Source of the DNA: Chloroflexi bacterium HGW-Chloroflexi-2
GTDB taxonomy: Bacteria > Chloroflexota > Anaerolineae > Anaerolineales > Anaerolineaceae
NCBI GenBank assembly: GCA_002840735.1
Contig: PHBY01000005.1
Coordinates: 1-64,000, forward strand
Length of the DNA: 64,000 nt
Direction: 5' to 3'
Positions within the stretch are counted from its first letter, which is position 1. The number at the start of each line of letters is the position of its first letter. This document shows positions 8,346 to 16,801 of the stretch, piece after piece. The notes under the pieces were generated by a model. The model saw only the letters and a program-made list of their open reading frames with translations, did not search any database and was not told the origin of the DNA. Made by a program: the position numbers and the translations under genes.

Positions 8346-8941
8346 TTCCAGCGGCGGTTGACACCCTGAAAATAATAATCTCTCAGCCACTGGATGCGGG
8401 GCGATAAATTTCTGGTTTGCTTAATCTGATAAGCAGTGCTGGTAGTCTCCATCTCCACCAGTGCCGGGATGTTGTTGGGAGAGATGCTCAGGCGTTCTTT
8501 CAGCAGGGATTGGAATTCGATCAGATCGGCTTCCGTCCGATGCATGGCTGCCAGGCGGGCGGTTTCGGTTTCGATATGTAAGCGCGCCTGAATCAGACTG
8601 GTTAGCATTTGCGGCTGGTTCACACCATCTGAGTGCTGCATGAGGGTCATCAGCAAAGCTATCGAACCATCGCGTTTGAAATCGCAGACGAAGACACCAT
8701 GGCGCGGTTCGATGCGCAACAGCCCTTTGGCGTCCAGTGCCACGATTGCCTGGTGCAAAACCGGCCGGCTGACACCCAAACGCACCGCCAGATCACGCTT
8801 GGAGGGCAGACGTTCCCCGGGAGCCAGGTCACCGGCGAGGATCAGTTCTTCGATTTTGCGGATGCAGGCGTCTTTGAGGCTGATGGATTGAATGGAATCG
8901 ATTGTTTGTATGGGAAAATCCTTAATGACTGGTAAAACCAC
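8252..8941 (-). pseudogene. GntR/FadR-family regulator fused to foreign sequence
   Basis: Residues 20-90 form an intact winged helix: IRKIEELILAGDLAPGERLP, then SKRDLAVRLGVSRPVLHQAI and RIEPRHGVFV. Residues 105-163 begin an FCD effector domain, which is cut off after ALVEM (about base 8453). The metal-binding histidines of the domain are missing. The next 35 residues (TTSTAYQIKQTRNLSPRIQW, LRDYYFQGVNRRWN) look like the start of a pyruvate-formate-lyase-like protein. The DinB fragment then follows in another frame, and the last 30 residues are out-of-frame. The GTG start at 8941 has no strong ribosome site. Probably non-functional, although a DNA-binding stub could be made. Confidence 0.7.
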
Positions 8942-9067
8942 CAGCCATTAAAAAGGGTATACAGAAATTAGAGACGAGAGTCTACTAGATAAATTTGAAA
9001 ACTTAATTTTTTACACATTTTCACCTTACCTTGAGTCAAATCTGGTAACTCAGACGAAAAAAATCGT

Positions 9068-9082
9068 TATAATTATGTTATG
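9068..9082 (+). promoter_or_regulatory. -10 box 6 nt before the MntA start codon (leaderless)
   Basis: TATAAT at 9068-9073, 6 nt, then ATG at 9080. There is no Shine-Dalgarno. Transcription would begin at or next to the A of the ATG. Confidence 0.5.
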
Positions 9083-9391
9083 GAATTTCCAAATATTGTT
9101 TTTTCACAAAAAAAAATAAATGAATTTTGTAAACGATGGAAAATCATCAGACTTGAAATTTTTGGGTCAGCCATTCGAGACGATTTCAATGAAATGAGTG
9201 ATATAGATCTCTTAGTGGAGTACCATCCAGATTTTCATCGTACTCTGGCGGATATGGAAGAAATGCAACAAGAAATTGAAGAACTATTCCAAAGACCAGT
9301 TGATTTAATCACCAGAAAAACTATTGAAAGAAGCCAGAATCCTTATAAACGTCAAAACATTCTCAATAACACGGTTGTTATATATGGATAA
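9080..9391 (+). CDS. mntA: MntA-type nucleotidyltransferase antitoxin
   Basis: 103 residues with the minimal nucleotidyltransferase motif FGSAIRDDFNEMSDIDLLVE near residue 30: GS followed by DxD, plus a third Asp in the VDLIT strand near residue 77. In the characterised MntA-HepT pair the antitoxin AMPylates a tyrosine of the HEPN toxin. The next gene is a HEPN toxin overlapping it by 8 nt. The gene probably has a leaderless transcript. Part of a toxin-antitoxin-rich accessory region. Confidence 0.88.
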   Translation: MEFPNIVFSQKKINEFCKRWKIIRLEIFGSAIRDDFNEMSDIDLLVEYHPDFHRTLADMEEMQQEIEELFQRPVDLITRKTIERSQNPYKRQNILNNTVVIYG

Positions 9392-9716
9392 AACGAATAG
9401 CTTCCTTTACGACATAAAAATCGCCTGTGACAGGATCCAACAATTTATTGAAGGAATGGATTTAACCACTTTTTCTTCGGATTTAATGTGTCAGGATGCT
9501 GTGATTCGAAGAATCGAAATCATAGGAGAAGCTTCTGCCAAAATAGACCCATCATTTCAAGAAAATCACCCGGAGATTCCCTGGCATCGAATGAGGGGGA
9601 TGAGGAACCGGTTAATACATGATTATAACGAAATTGACATTGAGTTGGTGTGGCAAACCATTCAAGTTGATATTCCGGATTTGAAGAAGAAAATAGAGAG
9701 TCTTCTGGACAATTGA
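9384..9716 (+). CDS. hepT: HepT-like HEPN ribonuclease toxin (DUF86)
   Basis: 110 residues from the ATG at 9384, which overlaps the end of the antitoxin gene. The frame is open further upstream, but that part is antitoxin coding sequence. Near the C-terminus is MRNRLIHDY, the Rx4HxY motif of HepT toxins, in which Arg and His form the RNase site and Tyr is the AMPylation target. All three residues are present, so the toxin should be active. Its stop abuts the convergent lipoprotein gene by a single base. Confidence 0.9.
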   Translation: MDKTNSFLYDIKIACDRIQQFIEGMDLTTFSSDLMCQDAVIRRIEIIGEASAKIDPSFQENHPEIPWHRMRGMRNRLIHDYNEIDIELVWQTIQVDIPDLKKKIESLLDN

Positions 9717-11408
9717 TTATTTCCAATCTTCAAATGCTTCAGGATTTAATACTTCAAATGGAAGTGTAATTTCTTCATCGAAAAATGTAAAACCAGAGCA
9801 CGACACCACTTCGCCATCTACGAGTCTACAATCAATAAGCTCGCTGTCGTAAAGAGTCATTTTTCCGTTTGGTCCTCCCTCAAATGTTCCGTACCAATGA
9901 GTTGTCTCGGTCACAACATCATGATTGCAACCATTTGCATACATATCAATCATGGAGTACTCATCACCGCCCCCTGCTCCAACATTCCAAAATTCAATTG
10001 TCCAGGGTAATTCTACCCCTCCACAAATCCATATTGGTGGAGAAACAGCCGTCACCAATTGAGGTTCAATATAAGCCGGAGGTTGATCAACCGGTGCCGG
10101 ATTTTTAGGAGGTTCAGGGGCTGGCGGTGGCGGTTCTTCCTGAACCTCTAAATCTGGTGGTGGGCAGTTTCTGAGATCGACCATATCTTTGGCAATTTCA
10201 TCGGTATATTCATAGACCTGCGAAAGGGGTTTAGGACCTTCCCCTTTCACCCAGCCGCGCACATCTGATATGCTTTCATCGGTAATGACTGCCTTGTCGC
10301 AGAAAAACTGCAACCCAGCATATTTATTAAAATAGGGTTCCAACAAGCTGGTGGGATCACTATATCCACCGTGCCGACAATAAGCAGCATCCCAAGTGCC
10401 ACATCCAAGCTGCTGATTGCACCTGTCATAGCATTCATCGTGGGAAATGCAGGCTGGATGCACTCCGCAAGTATAAGTGTGAATAATCGAGCTCAACCCT
10501 GTATTGTTTCCAAGCTCATCCTTTTCACAGCGTTCTTTGCTTTCGTGTCTGCAATTTTTGGTGGTGCAATCCGCGCCGCAGGCACCACGGCAGGTTGCCT
10601 GGCAAGGTCCGAATTCATCGCGAATTGGTGCTGATCCATTCAGTACAAGGGCAGTCAGTGGGGAAGTATAGATTTCACTGGACTGTTTCAACAATGGCAG
10701 TGGATTTAGGCAGGCAAATTGATCGCCAGATTCTTGTGAGTAACTGGGGGCGATTGCACCAACTTCATCAAACGGAAAATAGCCCAGCACAACCGGGATT
10801 GGATTGGAAGCGGATAGAAGAATAGAGGACACATTTTTGGTATTGTTTTCAGCATTTTCTTCCTCAGGAAGTCCATAATAGCATTGTGATGATTGGATAA
10901 GGTTAAGCGCTTTGCTTGTCCGATCAGAAATCTGATACTTAAATTGCATCTGGAGAGGGAAGAGCAGCGCTGCCAGTTGTTTGTCGTCAATCATTTCATC
11001 GCCCTGACAACCCGCATCAACCGGGATCATGGACAGACCAGTTGCCAGCTGACTCGCCAACAGGTCATTCAGATGTTGCAACTCTTCGGCAGACAATTCT
11101 CCCAACCCATCAATGGTCGTACCCTGCCAGTTAAGCGTTGCCGTGGTTTCATCACGCATGTCGACCACTAACTTCTCAGCATCGGTACCATTTCCTGTCT
11201 GAAAAGTTGCCAGCCCATCAGAAGAGACTGAAAACTCAATCGATTGATTACCGGTATGGTAATTACCTGAAATACTGCCATTTTTGTCGTTTCGGCTGAT
11301 TGTGAGACCTTCTGCCTGATTGATTGGTAAATTGCAGGCTAAGGAAATTAGAGCAATGAACGAAAAGAATGATAAAACAGAAATGAAAGGATTGAAAACT
11401 GTCTTCAT
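9717..11408 (-). CDS. Lipoprotein with phospholipase-A2-like Cys-rich domain
   Basis: About 563 residues. A lipobox (ALISLAC, Cys25) ends the signal peptide. A low-complexity N-terminal domain (to about 210) is followed by a Cys-rich stretch (CQATCRGACGADCTTKNC near 270) and PACISHDECYDRCNQQLGCG near 320. The HDxCY core resembles the catalytic His-Asp and disulfide cysteines of secreted phospholipase A2. A proline-rich linker (near 410-435) leads to a C-terminal beta-type domain. Anchored outside the membrane. Activity is inference, because only the HD/Cys core is recognisable. Start at 11408 chosen for GAGGTG 5 nt upstream; a GTG at 11414 is also in frame. Confidence 0.7.
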   Translation of the reverse strand: MKTVFNPFISVLSFFSFIALISLACNLPINQAEGLTISRNDKNGSISGNYHTGNQSIEFSVSSDGLATFQTGNGTDAEKLVVDMRDETTATLNWQGTTIDGLGELSAEELQHLNDLLASQLATGLSMIPVDAGCQGDEMIDDKQLAALLFPLQMQFKYQISDRTSKALNLIQSSQCYYGLPEEENAENNTKNVSSILLSASNPIPVVLGYFPFDEVGAIAPSYSQESGDQFACLNPLPLLKQSSEIYTSPLTALVLNGSAPIRDEFGPCQATCRGACGADCTTKNCRHESKERCEKDELGNNTGLSSIIHTYTCGVHPACISHDECYDRCNQQLGCGTWDAAYCRHGGYSDPTSLLEPYFNKYAGLQFFCDKAVITDESISDVRGWVKGEGPKPLSQVYEYTDEIAKDMVDLRNCPPPDLEVQEEPPPPAPEPPKNPAPVDQPPAYIEPQLVTAVSPPIWICGGVELPWTIEFWNVGAGGGDEYSMIDMYANGCNHDVVTETTHWYGTFEGGPNGKMTLYDSELIDCRLVDGEVVSCSGFTFFDEEITLPFEVLNPEAFEDWK

Positions 11409-11575
11409 TGCCACACCTCAGAAATAATGAAAATAAATCAATTGTTGAAAAATAGGGAAAGATCTTGAATGGAATGAATGTTCAAATGGATGAACATTTC
11501 CCAAACGATAAAAATATTGTAGCATATGAGGTAGATTTAAAGATGAAAACATTACACTAAATTTATTGTATTAAG

Positions 11576-11591
11576 TTATCATTTATGATAA
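11576..11591. promoter_or_regulatory. Palindromic operator at the AbiEi promoter
   Basis: TTATCATTTATGATAA is a perfect 7-bp inverted repeat. It overlaps the likely -10 region (GATAAT 11587-11592, TATAAT 11592-11597) just before the ATG at 11601. AbiEi antitoxins are known to repress their own promoter through inverted repeats. Confidence 0.5.
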
Positions 11592-11600
11592 TATAATGAT

Positions 11601-12239
11601 ATGGAATTCGAAAAATTATTAAAGATTGTTGGGGATGAGCCAGTATTTGAGAGTTCATTCCTACTTGCTGGTGATGTCCGGCCAGAGTACATTCGCCTTC
11701 AATTAGACCGCTGGATTAAAGCAGGAAAAATTCACCAGCTTCGGCGCGGAATTTATTTGCTGGCTGCTCCTTACCAAAAGAAAAAACCTCATCCATTTCT
11801 GGTTGCGAATAGGTTACAAAAGCCTTCATACGTCAGCATGCAATCGGCTTTGTCGTTCTATGGCATGATTCCCGATATTGTCAATGAAACGGTCAGCGTG
11901 ACACCTGTTCGAAATGAACGATTGAACACACATCTTGGTGTTTTTGAATTCAGGCACATTAATAAAAATTATTTTGGGGGATATCACTTATTGGATATCG
12001 CTGGACAAAAGGCTTTTGTTGCAACGCCGGAAAAGGCAATATTGGATTTAATTTATTTACAACCTGGTGGTGATACTCCTGCGTTTATTTCAGAATTACG
12101 CTTACAGAATTTGGAAAATCTGAATATCGAAGAATTACGAAAACAAGGAAAATTATTTGACAAACCGAAAATTCACAGAGCAATCCGGATGATTGAATTG
12201 TTGGTCAAAGAAGAGTACCAGACCTATGAGGAACTATGA
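11601..12239 (+). CDS. AbiEi-family antitoxin / transcriptional repressor
   Basis: 212 residues. A winged-helix N-terminus (ESSFLLAGDVRPEYIRLQL, DRWIKAGKIHQLRRGIYLL) is followed by the AbiEi C-terminal core (PSYVSMQSALSFYGMIPD, VATPEKAILDLIYLQP near residue 145). Such proteins repress the operon and counteract the AbiEii nucleotidyltransferase toxin. The next gene overlaps by 4 nt (ATGA), the usual arrangement of the type IV system. A palindrome overlaps the promoter, and there is almost no 5' leader. Confidence 0.88.
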   Translation: MEFEKLLKIVGDEPVFESSFLLAGDVRPEYIRLQLDRWIKAGKIHQLRRGIYLLAAPYQKKKPHPFLVANRLQKPSYVSMQSALSFYGMIPDIVNETVSVTPVRNERLNTHLGVFEFRHINKNYFGGYHLLDIAGQKAFVATPEKAILDLIYLQPGGDTPAFISELRLQNLENLNIEELRKQGKLFDKPKIHRAIRMIELLVKEEYQTYEEL

Positions 12240-13045
12240 AAGATTTTTTAAAGGAACTTGTCCATAGAGCAGCAACGCCCGTTGAAGGGATCAACATTGC
12301 CAGAGAGTATCTTCAGGCAAGAATTCTCTCTGATTTACAAAGATCAGGTGCAATGATTCCATTAGCTTTTCATGGCGGGACAGCTTTGCGGTTTCTCTTC
12401 TCCCATGGTAGATTTTCAGAGGATCTGGATTTTGCCCTGGAAGGCGATAAAGCAAATTATCGCTTCCGTGAATATTTACGTTCCATTCAATCGACATTTA
12501 CGAAAGAAAATTATCAAATTATTATTCGCGTTCAGGATTCAAAAATTGTGAACAGCGCGTTTTTTCGTTTTCCAGGTTTATTGTATGAGTTGGGGTTATC
12601 TTCGCAACCTAACGAAGTGATCGCCATAAAATTCGAAGTGGATACAAATCCACCAACTGGGGCAGTACTGGAAACCAGCGTTATTCGTAAATTTGTTCTT
12701 CTTCAACTTCAGCACTACGACAAAGCCTCTTTAATATCTGGAAAAATTCACGCAATTTTGCAAAGGCCATACTTAAAGGGGCGTGATATCTATGATTTAT
12801 TTTGGTATCTAAGTGATCCAAATTGGCCTGAACCAAATTTGGTTTTACTTAATAATGCTTTAGCCCAAACCAATTGGGGAGAGGGCGAGGTTACCCGAGA
12901 GAATTGGAGAAAATTCGTCAATGAGCGGATTCAACAATTTAATTGGACAGTTATCCTTAACGATGTAAGCCCATTCGTTGAGCCAGGTTTTGATCTGGAT
13001 ATTTTAACGAGAGAAAATTTAGTAAAAGTCTTGTTAAAAAGCTGA
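12236..13045 (+). CDS. AbiEii/AbiGii-family nucleotidyltransferase toxin
   Basis: 269 residues. FHGGTALRFLFSHGRFSEDL followed by DFAL (residues 42-65) is the GGTxLR...RxSxDLDF signature of AbiEii-like nucleotidyltransferases (DUF1814), where GG/T binds NTP and DxD binds metal. KGRDIYDLFWYL near 180 is the conserved C-terminal RDxxDL motif. It is translationally coupled to the antitoxin. It acts in the cytoplasm, in phage abortive infection or general toxin-antitoxin roles. All core residues are present. Confidence 0.9.
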   Translation: MKDFLKELVHRAATPVEGINIAREYLQARILSDLQRSGAMIPLAFHGGTALRFLFSHGRFSEDLDFALEGDKANYRFREYLRSIQSTFTKENYQIIIRVQDSKIVNSAFFRFPGLLYELGLSSQPNEVIAIKFEVDTNPPTGAVLETSVIRKFVLLQLQHYDKASLISGKIHAILQRPYLKGRDIYDLFWYLSDPNWPEPNLVLLNNALAQTNWGEGEVTRENWRKFVNERIQQFNWTVILNDVSPFVEPGFDLDILTRENLVKVLLKS

Positions 13046-13414
13046 AAAAATAACCGAAACCGTCAAAAAAAGTCTACTTTACAAGTGGATCTCAGTTCAA
13101 TTTTGCTTAAAGTTTTGATTAAAATTAAGGGTGTTGATAACTTCTTCGAAAAAAAATCAAAAAAAGATTGATCTACAACTGGATTCATCGGATATTCTCA
13201 TTATACTAAAATTCATTATGGAGAGAAAAGAATTTAATCGAAGAGCTATTCCTCTCCGTTTCTACCATATTTCAAATTTGAAAGATGATGGATTTATTAA
13301 TTACATTATTGATAGAAATTAAAGTTGCCTATCATTATTGCTATAAAATAAAAACTAGTTCTTTGCCTGATTTGATAAAGCATTGATCTACTAAAAAAGT
13401 TAACAAAGGTAATT
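13046..13414. other. Intergenic stretch without a convincing gene
   Basis: AT-rich. A 63-codon frame starting with GTG at 13131 has no ribosome site, low complexity (Lys/Ile/Asn-rich) and no known motif, so I do not call it. AAAGG at about 13404 serves the next gene. Confidence 0.6.
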
Positions 13415-15886
13415 ATGCTGGAATCCAGTTTTCAACAATTGATCGCTAACGCTGCACTTCTGCTCACCACAGCGCTGATTTTCGATTTAACGAAATTTCG
13501 ATGGAGAGGGAACCTGCTGGGTATACAAAAAATCCTGATCGGTGCTATTCTGAGTTTTATTGGCATCATGCTCATGAATAATCCCTGGACATTTGCTCCA
13601 GGCATTATATTTGATACCCGTTCGATTCTGCTCAGTATTTCCGGTTTATTCTTTGGGCTTGTTCCCACCATCATCGCTATGATCAGCACTTCTGTATTCC
13701 GAATTTATCAGGGCGGTGCAGCCGCCTGGACCGGTGTGAGTGTTATTTTTGCCACCGGCTCGATCGGTATTTTATGGCGTTATATCCGCCATAAACAGAT
13801 CGATCAAATTTCTCTAATTGAGCTTTATCTCTTCGGTATTTTCAATCATGTGGTTATGTTGTTGTTGATGTTAACCTTGCCTCTGGAGACTGCGCTGCGC
13901 GTTCTGGCTGAAATCAGTTTTCCGGTTTTATTGATTTATCCTTTGGCAACCATGTTATTAGGGTTTTTGTTGGTAAATCGGGCGCAACGAGATAAGGTTT
14001 ACAACGATCTACAGGAACGAGAAGAGCAGCTCAGCCTTGCGGTGCAGGCAGCGAATATCGGTTTCTTTGACCGGAATCTGGTTACTGGAGAGACACATTT
14101 ATCACTGGAGTGGAAAAGACAATTAGGCTATGAAGAAGATGAAATCAGGCATGATGATCTTGAGTGGGAAAATAGACTTCATCCAGAGGATAAAGAAAAA
14201 ACGATTCAACAGATAAATGCAGTTTTTGAGGGGAGTGATCAATTTTATGAAACCACTTTTCGATTAAAACACAAAAATGGATCTTATCGTTGGATCCTTT
14301 CCCGTGGTTCGATCCGCCGTAATGAAATTGGAAAAGCATTACAAGTGATTGGCTGTCATGTGGATATCACCGAACAAAAGGAATATGAATTGGGATTATT
14401 GATGAACGAAAGAAGGTTTCGTAGTCTGGCAGAAAGTAGCCAGGATATTATCACTCTATTCGATCATGAATATCGAATTGTTTATTTCAATCAAGCAGGG
14501 TTAGAGATTTTTGGCTTAGGTGAGTCTGAGGTAAATGGAAAATCACCGGGTGAAATATTTTCAGATATCAGGATGGTCAGAAATTTGGAAATGGATGTTG
14601 AACAGGTTTTTCAATCCGAAGGTTTGGTGCAACGGATAGCGATCTGGCCAGAAAATGTAAACAATGTAAACAATGCAAACAATCACAAGATCGTTTTTGA
14701 TTGGCGGTTGTCTCCCGTTTTAAACTCCGAAGGTCAGGTGGAGTGGGTGTTGGGTATAGCCAGAGATATCAGCACCATTATTGAAACTGAATCCGCATTC
14801 AAAAAAAGCGAAGAAAAATTCAGACGCATCTTTGAGACTTCCGGATCAGGTATCTCCATTACAGATTTGTCTGGAAATTTTACAGCTGGCAACCCGGCAG
14901 TTTTGAATATGCTGGGATATGAATTAGATGAGTACACTCAATTATCCTTCATTGATATTACTCATCCTGAGGATATCCAGGAAAATATACAAATGCTGGA
15001 GGAGTATAAAGCCGGAACGAGGGATTCTTTCACCATTGAAAAGCGGGTTTTCCATAAAGATGGCCGCATCCTATGGGGAAAATTAATCTCAACACTGGTT
15101 CGAGATGATAGTGGTTATCCCTTGTACACGATTGGCATGTTAGAAGATATTACAGATCGAAAACTGGCAGATGAAAAAGAAAAATTAGTTCAATTGGAAT
15201 TAAAAAGATTGTTGGATGATGCCGATCAATCACGCAAGGCGATGTTGAGCGTCATTGAAGATCAAAAAATTACTGAAGAAGAACTTAAACGATTAACCAA
15301 TGATCTACTTGTTGCGTATGATTCAACTCTGCAAGGATGGTCGAATGCTTTGGAATTAAGAGAACAGGAAACAGCCGGTCATAGTCGTAGAGTTGTAGAA
15401 TTAACGCTGAAAATTGCCAGGGCTATAGGAATTGAGGAGGAAAATCTGGCATATATTGAGCGGGGAGCTTTACTGCATGACATTGGCAAAATGGGTATTC
15501 CGGACAATATTCTCCTCAAGCCTGGACCCCTTTCTGATGATGAATGGGTGATCATGAAAAAGCATCCTATTTATGCGTATAACCTGCTATCAAAAATTGA
15601 TTTCCTCAAGCAGGCAGTTGATATTCCCTTCAGCCATCATGAACGCTGGGATGGGTCTGGATATCCTCAGGGTTTGGCAGGCGAGAATATTCCATTGGCT
15701 GCCAGAATTTTTGCAGTTGTGGATATATGGGATGCTTTGGGATCTGATCGACCATACCGTCCAGCCTGGAAGCGTAAAGATATTATGAAGTACATCCAGG
15801 ATATTTCCGGAAAACATCTCGATCCAGGGATTGTGAACGTGTTTTTACAATTAATGGAAACAGATGAAGATCACATTGGAACATAA
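13415..15886 (+). CDS. Membrane LytS-like sensor with PAS domains and HD-GYP phosphodiesterase
   Basis: 823 residues. Residues 1-190 form a 5TM-5TMR_LYT-type membrane domain (NPWTFAPGIIFDTRSILLSI). Three PAS domains follow: about 205-325 with PAC EITEQK-like end, 328-455, and 463-585. An HD-GYP domain fills about 640-815, with HSRRVVELTLKIARAIG, LLHDIGKMGIPDNILLKPG near 687 and HHERWDGSGYPQGL near 740. HD-GYP enzymes hydrolyse cyclic di-GMP, and the HD and GYP residues are intact. It is probably a signal-responsive c-di-GMP phosphodiesterase. A short 9-bp tandem repeat encodes NVNNVNNANN in the second PAS domain. Confidence 0.88.
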   Translation: MLESSFQQLIANAALLLTTALIFDLTKFRWRGNLLGIQKILIGAILSFIGIMLMNNPWTFAPGIIFDTRSILLSISGLFFGLVPTIIAMISTSVFRIYQGGAAAWTGVSVIFATGSIGILWRYIRHKQIDQISLIELYLFGIFNHVVMLLLMLTLPLETALRVLAEISFPVLLIYPLATMLLGFLLVNRAQRDKVYNDLQEREEQLSLAVQAANIGFFDRNLVTGETHLSLEWKRQLGYEEDEIRHDDLEWENRLHPEDKEKTIQQINAVFEGSDQFYETTFRLKHKNGSYRWILSRGSIRRNEIGKALQVIGCHVDITEQKEYELGLLMNERRFRSLAESSQDIITLFDHEYRIVYFNQAGLEIFGLGESEVNGKSPGEIFSDIRMVRNLEMDVEQVFQSEGLVQRIAIWPENVNNVNNANNHKIVFDWRLSPVLNSEGQVEWVLGIARDISTIIETESAFKKSEEKFRRIFETSGSGISITDLSGNFTAGNPAVLNMLGYELDEYTQLSFIDITHPEDIQENIQMLEEYKAGTRDSFTIEKRVFHKDGRILWGKLISTLVRDDSGYPLYTIGMLEDITDRKLADEKEKLVQLELKRLLDDADQSRKAMLSVIEDQKITEEELKRLTNDLLVAYDSTLQGWSNALELREQETAGHSRRVVELTLKIARAIGIEEENLAYIERGALLHDIGKMGIPDNILLKPGPLSDDEWVIMKKHPIYAYNLLSKIDFLKQAVDIPFSHHERWDGSGYPQGLAGENIPLAARIFAVVDIWDALGSDRPYRPAWKRKDIMKYIQDISGKHLDPGIVNVFLQLMETDEDHIGT

Positions 15887-16276
15887 AAGGATGAATTTAC
15901 GGAACGTAATACTCAATGGTAATTGATATATTTACTAAAGAAGTGTGATTTAAAAATTGATCAGTTAAAGGATTAAGTAAATTTATTTGATTTTGAGGTA
16001 AAACATCGCTTTACATTCTTGAGTCCGCTGAAATAAGGTCAACTTCTTGAAAATGATTATGATGACGACCCACAAAGATATCAAATTTCATGCATTTTAC
16101 GGGATTGAACCATCGAAAAAGCATAATAATGATACGAGGCGTCCCACTTTCAAATGGATTACACACTTTTTTCAGAAGACTCATTCTTGAAAAAATGGGA
16201 TTGGATCTTTGAAGATGGAGATGTATTTTGTGGTGCTTTATCTTATTATGGAATGTGATATCCATTCAGGTGATGC
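15887..16276. other. Intergenic stretch, nothing recognised
   Basis: No ribosome-site-supported reading frame, no strong hairpin and no known motif. An 84-codon minus-strand frame (16011-16265) has no recognisable features. CAGGTG just before 16277 is the likely ribosome site of the flavodoxin gene. Confidence 0.6.
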
Positions 16277-16762
16277 ATGAAAAATACATTAATTATTTAT
16301 GATTCAGTTTTTGGAAATACTGCCAAAATTGCTCACGCCATGGTGAGCGCGTTAGAAGAACACCGGGAGGTAGATATTCGTCTTGTAGGAGAGGTTTTTC
16401 CAGAACACCTGGATGGTGTAAAGACCTTGATTGTTGGTTCCCCTACGCGCCAATTTAAGGCGACTGGCGCACTGGATCAATTTTTAAAGCAAATTCCTGC
16501 TGGCACTTTGGAAGACGTGCATGTAGCAGCCTTTGATACAAGAATGACCCCGGAAGATGTGGCAAAGAACAAATTTCTGGCAATCATGGTGAAGTTCTTT
16601 GGGTATGCTGCTGAGAAAATTTCCCGCCAATTAATCCATCTGGGTGGAAAAGAAATTGTTTCTCCGCAGGGCTTTCTTGTCACAGGGATGGAAGGACCGC
16701 TGGTAGCAGGAGAATTGGAAAGAGCAGCTGATTGGGCATTGAAGATAATCAACTATGCCTAA
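16277..16762 (+). CDS. Flavodoxin-like protein
   Basis: 161 residues with the FMN phosphate-binding loop YDSVFGNTAKIAHAM at the N-terminus (residues 9-23) and GSPTRQFKATGAL near residue 55 contacting the flavin. The length and C-terminus (GMEGPLVAGELERAADWA) fit flavodoxin/WrbA-like electron carriers. Cytoplasmic. It stands alone beside an MFS gene and 2 kb from the hydrogenase operon in opposite orientation, so a redox link to hydrogenase is only suggestive. Confidence 0.85.
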   Translation: MKNTLIIYDSVFGNTAKIAHAMVSALEEHREVDIRLVGEVFPEHLDGVKTLIVGSPTRQFKATGALDQFLKQIPAGTLEDVHVAAFDTRMTPEDVAKNKFLAIMVKFFGYAAEKISRQLIHLGGKEIVSPQGFLVTGMEGPLVAGELERAADWALKIINYA

Positions 16763-16801
16763 TCAGTTTCATGTATGCTAATTCAGTGATGGTATCTGGA
16801 A

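Noticed and set aside
13131-13322. 63-codon GTG-started frame
   Set aside because: No ribosome site, low complexity and no family similarity; treated as chance.
16011-16265. 84-codon minus-strand frame in the gap before the flavodoxin gene
   Set aside because: No ribosome site, biased His/Lys composition and no motif.
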